Shown in pieces: positions 17,121 to 24,485 of a stretch of DNA of 64,000 nt. Numbering within the stretch: position 1 is the stretch's first letter; every line of letters begins with the position of its first letter. Source of the DNA: Frankia casuarinae (lineage in GTDB: Bacteria > Actinomycetota > Actinomycetes > Frankiales > Frankiaceae); assembly GCF_000013345.1 (NCBI RefSeq), contig NC_007777.1, forward strand, positions 4,898,001-4,962,000. Reading direction: 5' to 3'. The position numbers and the translations under genes were made by a program. Under the pieces are notes generated by a model. That model had not been told where the DNA came from, made no database searches, and saw only the letters and a program-made list of their open reading frames with translations.

Positions 17121-17500
17121 CGCGCGGCGTCCTCGACACCAGTGTCCTGGTCGCCACAGACGTCACCCCCCTCCCCGGCGAGCTGGCCGTCAGCGTCATC
17201 AGCATCGCCGAACTCCAGTTCGGCATCCTCGTCGCCAGGACGCCCCAGGCCCGCGCGACCCGGCTCGCCCGCCTCAGCGCGATCCAACGACGGTTCGACC
17301 CGCTGCCCGTCGACGACGCCGTCGCCGACAGCTACGGACGTCTCGCCGCCCGTGTCGTCGAAGTCGGGCGCCAGCCACGCGCACGCACCATGGACCTGCT
17401 GATTGCGGCCACCGCCCACGCCCACGGAGCCAGCATCTACACCCGCAACGCCGCCGACCTCGCCGGCCTGGAAGACCTCCTGAGGATCGTCACGATCTAG
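17117..17500 (+). CDS. PIN-domain toxin (VapC-like ribonuclease)
   Basis: 127 residues. The four acidic positions of the PIN active site are present: LDTSV (Asp near residue 7), ISIAELQ (Glu), MDLLIAATA (Asp) and NAADLAG (Asp). VapC toxins cleave tRNA or rRNA when the antitoxin is lost. It is coupled to the antitoxin by a 4-bp overlap. The stop lies 3 bp before IS6 copy B, so nothing is missing. Confidence 0.9.
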   Translation: MTRGVLDTSVLVATDVTPLPGELAVSVISIAELQFGILVARTPQARATRLARLSAIQRRFDPLPVDDAVADSYGRLAARVVEVGRQPRARTMDLLIAATAHAHGASIYTRNAADLAGLEDLLRIVTI

Positions 17501-17503
17501 GCT

Positions 17504-18329
17504 GGCGCTGTTGCATTATGGGGAAGCTGGGCATGCCAGCGGCCGGGACGACCGTCGGTCAGACAGCGGCGGCGAGTTCGGTGAACGCGGCTGCCAGCCG
17601 TATCTGCGGCCTGGTGTCGATCCCGAGTTCGTAGTGGCCGCGGCGGATGTTCTGGACCAGCGCGTGGCCGGCGCTGATCGTCTGGACGGACCGCAGTCGT
17701 TTCAGTCCGCGCATCGGTCGGAGCCGTGCTGTCAACCGGCCGTGGTCGGCTTCGATCCGGTTGTTCTCCCGGGCGGCGTCGATGTGGCAGGCCTCGGGTA
17801 CCAGCTCGTCGAGGACCCGCGGGTAGACCGCGGCCTTGTCGGTGGTGACCTCGTCCGGGCGGCGCCCATACGTCAGCGCTCGAACGAAGAATCGCCGGGC
17901 GGTTGCCTGGTCGCGCCGTGTGCTGGCGAGGACGTCGATGACCTGCCCGTATTGGTCGACCGCCCGGTACACGTAGGTCCAGCGGCCGGAGACCTTGACG
18001 TAGGTCTCGTCGACGAACCACCTTCCGCCAGGACGGTGCCGGCACGGCCGGGCCGCCTCCACCAGCAAGGGCGTGAAGCGCTGCACCCACCGATAGACCG
18101 TGACGTGGTCGACCTCGAGGCCGCGTTCAGCGAGCAGCTCCTCGACGTCCCGGTAGGACAGTACGTACCGCAGGTACCAGCGGACAGCGAGGACAATCAC
18201 CTCAGGTGGGAACCGGAACCCCGCGAACTCCGACACCGGAACCGGTGGACAGGCACGACGTCGACGCATCACTCGATCATGACTGATCGACAGCCGCAGG
18301 ACAGCGGACTCCGCCGATGCAACAGTGCC
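17504..18329 (-). mobile_element. IS6-family insertion sequence, copy B
   Basis: 826 bp, terminal repeats GGCGCTGTTGCAT and GGCACTGTTGCAT, in inverted orientation to copy A. Flanks TCTAGGCT and TCGGCGAG do not match. On its right it has removed the N-terminal part of a cytochrome P450 gene. Confidence 0.88.
17559..18269 (-). CDS. IS6-family transposase (copy B)
   Basis: 236 residues with an intact DDE triad (FVDETYVKV, TTDKAAVYP, ENNRIEADH). It is full length and has no internal stop. Compared with copy A it has many conservative changes (for example RRDQATARRFF), so it belongs to a separate lineage of the same IS. Confidence 0.92.
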   Translation of the reverse strand: MRRRRACPPVPVSEFAGFRFPPEVIVLAVRWYLRYVLSYRDVEELLAERGLEVDHVTVYRWVQRFTPLLVEAARPCRHRPGGRWFVDETYVKVSGRWTYVYRAVDQYGQVIDVLASTRRDQATARRFFVRALTYGRRPDEVTTDKAAVYPRVLDELVPEACHIDAARENNRIEADHGRLTARLRPMRGLKRLRSVQTISAGHALVQNIRRGHYELGIDTRPQIRLAAAFTELAAAV

Positions 18330-18859
18330 TCGGCGAGGCGATGCGTTCGCTGCACGACTGCGCGGTGGAGATGGTCCTCCGTGAGCGTGAGGAGCCGGGC
18401 AACGGCGCTCTGGGTGCCCTGACCGTGGTTCGGGACGAGGACGGCACAGGGTTCTCCGACGAGGAACTGGTGTCGACCGTCCTGCTGACCGCGATCGCCG
18501 GTTACGAGAGCACGGTCGTCCAGATCGGCAACGGGTTCCTGGCGATGTTCCGGCATCCGGAGCAGATGGAGCATCTGAAGCGGGGCAGGACGGACATCGC
18601 GGCGGCGGTCGAGGAGATCCTCCGTTATGCCCAGTCCAGCACTGGCTTCGCCGGCATGACGTACGCGATGGCCGACGTGGAACTGGGCTCGGTCACCGTC
18701 CCCGCGGGTGCCACGGTGTTCGTCTCGCTGGACTCCGCTGCCAGGGACGAGGCCCATGTCGACAGCCCGCAGCGGTTCGAGCTCTCCCGCGGTTCGGCCC
18801 GGCATCATGTGACGTTCGGCAGCGGACACCACTACAGAGCTTGAATGGTCAGGGTCTGG

Positions 18860-19483
18860 CTACGGCGGTTCCGGGTCGATGATCAGTTCGGTCTGGCCGA
18901 GGAAGCCGGCGATCAGGTCGGGCCGGTACTGGACGCGTTTGAGCAGGGTCTTGATCGTGGCGGTGAGCTGGTCGACGGTGACCCGGACGTGGTTGCCCAG
19001 GTCGCGTTTGACGTGGGCCCACACGCCTTCGACGGGGTTGAGGTCGGGGGCGTAGGCGGGCAGGGGGATCACGGTCAGCCAGTGGGCGTGGCGGGTGAGG
19101 AACCTGCGCATCGCGGCGCTGCGGTGGGTGTTGAGGTTGTCCCAACACAGGATGATCGGAGCACGGGGCTGGTGGTGCGCGGCGACGAGCAGGGTGGCGT
19201 AGTCGTCCTCGGAGAAGCTACGACGCTCGCCCTTACGGCCGTGGTGGGTCAGGACCCGGTAGAACAGCCGGGGCCGCTGGCCGGGCCGGTAGCAGACCAG
19301 GGCTGCCATCGAGACCCGCCCGGAGCCCTTCCCGGACACTCGCACGGTCGGGGTGTGTCCCCGTGGGGCCCAGGTCCGGGCCTTCGGGGGTCGCAGGCTC
19401 TGCCCGGCTTCGTCCTCGAAGACGATCCACGCGCCGGTCGTCGCCGCTAGCCTCGTACCTTCGCCCAGGTCTCGGCCCGCCAC
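18860..19483 (-). CDS. IS630 transposase, ORF B (DDE catalytic part)
   Basis: 207 residues as an open frame. The catalytic residues appear in IVFEDEAGQ (D), ILCWDNLNTH (D) and YAPDLNPVEGVW (E). It probably has no independent start in nature and is joined to ORF A by -1 slippage in the overlap 19447-19483. The element is complete and may be active. Confidence 0.88.
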   Translation of the reverse strand: MAGRDLGEGTRLAATTGAWIVFEDEAGQSLRPPKARTWAPRGHTPTVRVSGKGSGRVSMAALVCYRPGQRPRLFYRVLTHHGRKGERRSFSEDDYATLLVAAHHQPRAPIILCWDNLNTHRSAAMRRFLTRHAHWLTVIPLPAYAPDLNPVEGVWAHVKRDLGNHVRVTVDQLTATIKTLLKRVQYRPDLIAGFLGQTELIIDPEPP

Positions 19484-19968
19484 GCGGTGATCTTCTCCTC
19501 GTCGCGTTCGGTGGCCCGGCGGGCGGGGACCTGAGGGCTGTAACCCATGCGGTGCAGCAGGTACGACGTACCGCGCAGGGTGTAGCGGGTGCGGAACAGC
19601 CGGCCGATCAGCAGGGTCACCCGGGCCAGGGTCCAGCGCTGGTCGGGCCAGCCGTGCGCGGCCGGACCGCGGTCCAGTTCGACCCGTAGCCGGTCACGCT
19701 GACTGTCCGACAGGCGGCATGACGCACCACTGGGTCCTCGTGAGGCCAGCGCCGCCGTGCCACCGGCCTGCCAGAGCCGTTTCCACTGGTAGGCCGACTT
19801 CGTACTCACCCGCAGCCGCCCGGCGACCTCGACCGGATCGACCCCGGCGGCGAACAGGTCCGCCGCCTGCACCCGGACCACTTCCCGACGGGCACGACCC
19901 TGCGCGGTAAGCCCGCCACCATCCGCATACCTCATGCCCGATACAAGCGTCGGACACGGCCGGGTCAT
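19447..19968 (-). CDS. IS630 transposase, ORF A (DNA-binding part)
   Basis: 173 residues. It has helix-turn-helix segments (DPVEVAGRLRVSTKSAYQWKRLW) followed by the linker that leads to the catalytic domain. It overlaps ORF B by 37 bp in the -1 frame, the arrangement of IS630 elements that make the full transposase by programmed frameshift. Together the two frames give the usual 340-350 residues. Confidence 0.85.
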   Translation of the reverse strand: MTRPCPTLVSGMRYADGGGLTAQGRARREVVRVQAADLFAAGVDPVEVAGRLRVSTKSAYQWKRLWQAGGTAALASRGPSGASCRLSDSQRDRLRVELDRGPAAHGWPDQRWTLARVTLLIGRLFRTRYTLRGTSYLLHRMGYSPQVPARRATERDEEKITAWRAETWAKVRG

Positions 19969-20511
19969 ACCCGGACAGACCGGATGTGATCAAACAGACC
20001 CCGACCATTCAAGATCTGTACTGCCTCGGGGCCTCGCTGGCCCGTGTGGAGCTCCAAGAGGGAATCAGCCGGCTGCTGCGGCGATTCCCCGGGCTACAAC
20101 TGGTGGGGGCGCCCGAGGAAGTGGTGATGACCCGTAACCTTCTCCACCATTATCCGCGCGAACTGACGGTCACCTGGTGAAGCGGCCGGGATGACGCCGG
20201 GGGTGGCCGATGATCGTCATTCAGTCACCGGTCGCGCCGGCGGCGGGCCTACGACGAACTTTCCCGCCCCGGGCGGTATGAATTCCGTCGGACGCCGCAT
20301 CGGCTCGGCGAGCGGATTCTCGTAGGCCAGCCCGAGACCTGCGGCCAGCGCTCCCACCCGGCTGAGTCCTTCGGTCGCAGCCTCCACGGTGAAGTAGGTG
20401 CGACTGGTCGGCGGATAGCCGATCAGCGCCACCACCTTCGACACCCCGGGCGGACGGCCGTAGGCCGAGTCCTTGTCCTCCCAGAGGTACACCGCGCCCC
20501 AGGACTCTCCC

Positions 20512-22146
20512 CAGGGTGACCCGCAAAGTCTGTTTGTGCAGGTAGACGGTGTGAGACGGGGTGCGGGGGGCTGGGGCCGGTGGTGGTGTGAGGATCCGGG
20601 CCCGGCTGCTGTTTCGTCGCTGTGAGTAGCGCGTGTGAGGGTGGGTTCCGGCGCCGGCGGAAACGCCACCGATGACGTTCTGTGACAGCCGGTGGGGTGG
20701 GTGGGGCGGTGGGGCCGTGGGGTCCGGGGGAACAACGGCGGGCCACCACGGTGAGGGTGGCTGCGGTGAGGCAACGGGGTCCCGGTAGGACGGGGATTGC
20801 CTAGATCACCAGCCGTAGGGAGCCCCGTTGCCGGTCCAGTCTCGCATGCCCGTCACTCCCACCGATCTCGGACAGGCCGGGTCGGGGCAGCTGGTCCGGA
20901 TGCGGCGGTCGCTGCGGGTCCTGGGGGCGCACGGCGGTGAGGTGCAGGGGCTCGCCGACGTACTCGCCGGGGTGCCTGACCCGCGGGACCCGCGAGGGAT
21001 ACGTCACCGGCTCCCGGTGATCCTGGGACTGTCCGCCGCAGCGGTCGCCGCGGGGGAGAAGTCGGTGGAGGAGATCGCGGCCTGGGCTGCGCACGCCCCG
21101 ACGCAGGTCCTGACCGCTCTCGGGGCGCGGGTCCATCCGGTGACCGGGCAGCCGCAGGCACCGTCGGTGGACACGATGATCCGGGTCCTGTCCGCGGTGG
21201 ACAGCTCGGCGCTGGCGAGGGCGGTCGGGATGTTCGCCGCGGCCCGCGCCCGCCAGGCCCGTGGTGGTGGGCGGCGGGTGGTCGCGGTCGACGGGAAGAC
21301 CCTGCGTGGCGCGGCTGGGCCTGAGGGGCGGGCACCGCACCTGCTCGCGGTCGCCGAACACGGCACGGGTGTGGTGCTCGCCGAGCATGAGGTCGGCGCG
21401 AAGACGAACGAGGTCACCGCGTTCGCACCGCTGCTCCGCGAACTGCATTCCCATGATCCGCTGGATGGGGTGGTGGTGACCGCTGATGCGTTGCACACGA
21501 CCCGCGCCCACGCCGACCTGATCGTCACCGAGCTGGGAGCGCACTTCGTGTTCACGGTGAAGGCGAACACCCCGGCGTTGTCGGTCGACTGCCACCAGGC
21601 GACCGACTGGACGAAGATCCCGATCGGGCACAGCGCCGAGGGCAGGGCCCATGGACGGTTCGAACGACGCACCATCCAGCTGGCCCAGGCCAGCGAGGCG
21701 ATCCGTGCCCGCTATCCCCACGCCCGCACCGTGGCGCGGATCCGCCGTCATGTCCGGCGGACCGTGACCACCGGCACGGGCCGGGCCCGGGTCACCCGGA
21801 CGATCCCGAGCACTGTCACGGTCCACGTCCTGACGAGCCTCACCCTCGACGCGGTCACACCCGCTGATCTCGCGGGCTACGCCCGAGGGCATTGGACGAT
21901 CGAGAACAAGGTCCACTGGGTGCGCGATGTGACGTTCCGTGAGGATGCCTCGCGGGTTCGGACCGGCCCACTGCCCCGCATCATGACCACACTCCGTAAC
22001 CTGATCATCGGGCTGATTCGCCTCGCTGGCCATAACCGCATCGCCCCGACCATCCGCAGAATCCGACACGACAACGCCCTGCTCCTGGCCATCCTCACTC
22101 TCGACAACCCCGCTGACCTGCATCAATGACTTTGCGGGTCACCCTG
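20512..22146 (+). mobile_element. ISAs1-family insertion sequence, copy 1
   Basis: 1635 bp with perfect 19-bp terminal repeats CAGGGTGACCCGCAAAGTC and a 10-bp target duplication GGACTCTCCC at 20502-20511 and 22147-22156. Intact. Confidence 0.95.
20828..22129 (+). CDS. ISAs1-family transposase (copy 1)
   Basis: 433 residues if the TTG at 20828 is used; an ATG at 20846 is equally possible. It has the ISAs1/H-repeat signature: VPDPRDPRGIRHRLP near the start, then VVAVDGKTLRGA (first catalytic D), VVTADALHTTRAHA and HWTIENKVHWVRDVTFREDA. Full length, no internal stop. 20181-20511 to its left belongs to the host gene it interrupts. Confidence 0.92.
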   Translation: MPVQSRMPVTPTDLGQAGSGQLVRMRRSLRVLGAHGGEVQGLADVLAGVPDPRDPRGIRHRLPVILGLSAAAVAAGEKSVEEIAAWAAHAPTQVLTALGARVHPVTGQPQAPSVDTMIRVLSAVDSSALARAVGMFAAARARQARGGGRRVVAVDGKTLRGAAGPEGRAPHLLAVAEHGTGVVLAEHEVGAKTNEVTAFAPLLRELHSHDPLDGVVVTADALHTTRAHADLIVTELGAHFVFTVKANTPALSVDCHQATDWTKIPIGHSAEGRAHGRFERRTIQLAQASEAIRARYPHARTVARIRRHVRRTVTTGTGRARVTRTIPSTVTVHVLTSLTLDAVTPADLAGYARGHWTIENKVHWVRDVTFREDASRVRTGPLPRIMTTLRNLIIGLIRLAGHNRIAPTIRRIRHDNALLLAILTLDNPADLHQ

Positions 22147-22468
22147 GGACTCTCCCTCCGGACCCGTGTTGGAGATCCACAACTTCTGACGCAGCCCCTT
22201 GACCTGGGAATACGCCTCAACGGCATAGTCGCGGAGGTAGTCCCGGAGGGAAGCAACCGTCTGATCGGATCTGGACAGGTCCCACAGAATAATCGAACAG
22301 TACATCTGACTCCTTGGTGGAACGGCTTTTCTTCACTCTTTCCTCAGACACTTTCAAGTGATCCTTGAGTTGAACTCGACTTCCTTGCGCACGGCCGGGA
22401 TGAGTCATATAGTCCCCGATGGATCGCCATTAGTTTACGATAAGAGACTCGCCGAGAAGGAACTTGGG

Positions 22469-22897
22469 ATGCCCGCTAAGAAGAAACTCTCCGCCGTCGT
22501 GCGAATCCAGCAGGAGGGTGGAAACGCCAACGTCGCCAAGATTGGCCAGGCTCTCGGTACCTATGGCGTCAACATCGTCGGGGTGATGAAGGAGTTCAAC
22601 GAAGCCTCGGCGATCCACCACGGGCTGCAGGTCTCGGCAGATGTTTCGATCTTCGAGGACCGCTCCTTCGAGCTCTCCGTCAAGTCGCCCGCCACGACCA
22701 GTCTGCTGCTCCAGGCCGCGGGTGTCCGCAAGGGCAGTCCGAGGCCGCATGCCGAGCACGCTGGTGCGGTCACCGTCAGCCAGCTCCGTGAAATCGCCAA
22801 GGTCAAACTGCCCGACCTCAACGTCGATTCGATGGAAGCGGCGGAAAAGATAGTGGCTGGAACGGCGCGCTCCATGGGAATAAAGGTCACCGGTTGA
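22469..22897 (+). CDS. divergent ribosomal protein L11 paralogue
   Basis: 142 residues, the normal L11 length, from the ATG at 22469 after GAGAAGGAACTTGGG. The C-terminal rRNA-binding domain keeps the family end VAGTARSMGIKV and DLNVDSMEAAEKI. In the N-terminal domain, however, the universal PxPPVGPALG segment reads NVAKIGQALG. All the prolines that line the thiostrepton/micrococcin site, and where resistance mutations map, are gone. It stands alone, without L1 (rplA) or nusG, so it is not the housekeeping copy. A self-resistance or specialised-ribosome role is inferred. It is flanked by ISAs1 copies. Confidence 0.9.
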   Translation: MPAKKKLSAVVRIQQEGGNANVAKIGQALGTYGVNIVGVMKEFNEASAIHHGLQVSADVSIFEDRSFELSVKSPATTSLLLQAAGVRKGSPRPHAEHAGAVTVSQLREIAKVKLPDLNVDSMEAAEKIVAGTARSMGIKVTG

Positions 22898-22936
22898 AGT
22901 GGGCCGCGGCCGGCGGAACCAACGCGGGGAGACAGG

Positions 22937-23197
22937 ATGGCATTGGGTATCGAAGACCGGCTCGAGCGCAATCGACTCGCGACTCAGCTGGCTGGCGCGG
23001 CCCTGACGCATTTTCTGGCGGATGACGAGAAAAGCGTGGCGGCGTGCATCCGGCAGATACCGGATCCGCCCGGACCCTGGGTCGGCATGCTGCGCTTCGC
23101 GGCCTTGGCGGTCGCGGTCATCGCCGAGGACAGTGGCGTGGAGCAGCGGGACGTCGCCCAGCAGCTCCTACTCAGGGTCGCTGAGCTCCAGGAGTGA
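22937..23197 (+). CDS. small hypothetical protein after the L11 paralogue
   Basis: 86 residues, start ATG at 22937 behind GGGGAGACAGG. Helical and alanine-rich (LATQLAGAALTHFLADDEKSVAACI); it contains one PPGP turn. No family recognised. It follows the L11 paralogue by 39 bp on the same strand, so the two may be co-expressed and functionally linked. Confidence 0.6.
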   Translation: MALGIEDRLERNRLATQLAGAALTHFLADDEKSVAACIRQIPDPPGPWVGMLRFAALAVAVIAEDSGVEQRDVAQQLLLRVAELQE

Positions 23198-23228
23198 GTG
23201 GTACGGGGGGGTCGAGGACTCGTTGTCT

Positions 23229-23750
23229 TCAGGGGAGGGCCTCCTCGATCCAGCCCCTGATTGTGGTGTGGTGGGCAGCCCAGGCGCCCCACACCTGCGC
23301 CGCCCAAGCTCTGAGCAGGGTCTCGTACTCGCCGGCATCATCGGCGGGGGCGAGGTCGGCGATTGTCATCCGGCCGTGGAGCAGTACGGGGTCGAGGTCC
23401 AAGGGGTGGAACACCGGTCGGGCGACCATGCGCCGGTGCAGGCGCGGTCCTTCCCTCGGGTCGGCCCCGTCCTCCAGGAACAGACACAGCGTCATCAGGC
23501 AGATGGACAGGCCCTGCACCCGACGCGGCTGCGACCAGTCGACGTGCTGCGCGGTGTAACTGTCGACCAGCAGCTGGTGGGAGGAGTAGCGGGCGGGGTC
23601 GTTGTAGGACCGGCCGAGCATCTCCGTGTACAGCAACCAGCACCCGGCCGAAGCCGCCGCCGCCTGGCCGGGTATCTGCTCCGGTGGCTCCGGCAACATG
23701 AGCCCGCAGCCGGGGCAGTCCCGCGCCGGCCCCGCCGAAAAGCCCATCAT
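23229..23750 (-). CDS. DUF5946 family protein
   Basis: 173 residues. N-terminal CPGCGLML and a later GCWLLY cysteine suggest a small zinc site; the conserved middle (DSYTAQH, SICLMTLCLFLEDG) and the C-terminal MTIADLAPADD and WAAHHTTIRGW fit DUF5946, whose function is unknown. It is a tandem paralogue of the next gene (7-bp gap), so the two form an operon. Confidence 0.75.
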   Translation of the reverse strand: MMGFSAGPARDCPGCGLMLPEPPEQIPGQAAAASAGCWLLYTEMLGRSYNDPARYSSHQLLVDSYTAQHVDWSQPRRVQGLSICLMTLCLFLEDGADPREGPRLHRRMVARPVFHPLDLDPVLLHGRMTIADLAPADDAGEYETLLRAWAAQVWGAWAAHHTTIRGWIEEALP

Positions 23751-23757
23751 TCGGCTT

Positions 23758-24270
23758 TCACCTGCCTTTCAGTGCCAGTCGCGCCCAGCCACGCACTGTC
23801 TCGTGTTGGGCCGACCAGGACCGCCACACGGCCTCGGCCCAGTCGCCGAGGCAGGCGGCGCGCTGTTCAGGGGCCACGGAACGGACATCGGCTACGGTCA
23901 TGTCGCCCATTCGCTCCGGCGGAGGCAGATAGGGCCAGGCACTCGCGCCCAGAAGCGGCAGGACAGTACGGCTCATCCTGTTTAACCGCGTCATCAGCTG
24001 CGCCGCCGGCAGCCGCTCCTCGATATGCAGACACAGCGACGTCAGGTGCACTGCCACGGACTGGCGCTGCCGCAGCTCGTGCTCCGCCCCTCCGGGGTGC
24101 TGTGCCGCATAGCAGTCCAAGGCCAGCCTCAGCTCCGCTTGGGCCAGGTTCTGAGCGGTCACCTCGCCGTACAGCTGCCAGCACCCCGGGGAGGAACACA
24201 TGTAGGCATGGACAGGCCCGGATACGTCCGACACTTCGGCGCCGCATCCGACGCAGACCACCGTCGGCAT
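23758..24270 (-). CDS. DUF5946 family protein, tandem paralogue
   Basis: 170 residues with CVGCGAEV, then the family pattern YMCSSPGCWQLYGEV, DCYAAQHPGG, LTSLCLHIEE, DMTVADV and WSAQHETVRGW. The cysteine pairs suggest zinc binding. It is first in the two-gene minus-strand operon that converges with the L11 paralogue set. The family is common in soil bacteria but has no assigned role. Confidence 0.78.
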   Translation of the reverse strand: MPTVVCVGCGAEVSDVSGPVHAYMCSSPGCWQLYGEVTAQNLAQAELRLALDCYAAQHPGGAEHELRQRQSVAVHLTSLCLHIEERLPAAQLMTRLNRMSRTVLPLLGASAWPYLPPPERMGDMTVADVRSVAPEQRAACLGDWAEAVWRSWSAQHETVRGWARLALKGR

Positions 24271-24485
24271 GTCGCTGACCGCCCGTTCTCTTCGACCGAA
24301 GACTGACAGCCCCTCCGTGGACCTTATGCCAAGCCGGGCGGCACGCCCGCTCGTTCCGGGTCTGTAAAGTTACCGGTGCAACTGTGGCGAATCGGACTAC
24401 CTGCGGCCTGCGGTGAGCCGGCCGTCGAACGCGACGTCGAAGGCGTTGAGCGCGCCCTTCCAGCGGATCACCCAGCGCTTACGGC

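Larger units (their letters stand above)
18835..20018 (-). mobile_element. IS630-family insertion sequence
   Basis: 1184 bp flanked by TA on both sides (18833-18834 and 20019-20020), the standard IS630/Tc1 target. The 24-bp terminal repeats begin CAGAGCTTGAATGGTC and CAGATCTTGAATGGTC (inverted) with two differences. Confidence 0.9.
18330..20180 (+). pseudogene. cytochrome P450, beheaded by IS6 and split by IS630
   Basis: Two pieces (18330-18834 and 20021-20180) join in frame once the IS630 and its TA duplication are removed. The junction rebuilds the heme loop FGSGHHYCLGASLARVEL, with the cysteine ligand contributed by the right piece. The left piece holds the I-helix region (AGYESTVVQIG) and the ExxR helix (VEEILRYAQ). 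Roughly the first 200 residues are missing, removed by IS6 copy B. The protein cannot be made. It may have been a tailoring oxidase of the neighbouring polyketide pathway. Confidence 0.88.
20217..22305 (-). pseudogene. YdhR-like putative monooxygenase, split by ISAs1
   Basis: The N-terminal piece (22305-22147) and C-terminal piece (20511-20217) join in frame when ISAs1 and one copy of its 10-bp target repeat are removed. The result is a protein of about 148 residues. The join restores KLWISNTGPEGES-WGAVYLWEDKDSA, the core of YdhR-type ferredoxin-fold proteins annotated as monooxygenases. It converges with the P450 pseudogene. The gene was intact until the insertion, so its loss looks recent. 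Confidence 0.82.

Noticed and set aside
15968-18329. IS6 copies A and B as a composite transposon carrying the toxin-antitoxin pair
   Set aside because: The two transposases differ at many residues and the outer flanks GCCTCCAG and TCGGCGAG are not a target duplication.
22300-24300. A thiopeptide gene cluster around the L11 paralogue
   Set aside because: No precursor peptide, cyclodehydratase, lantibiotic-type dehydratase or cyclase genes are visible; only the L11 paralogue points that way.
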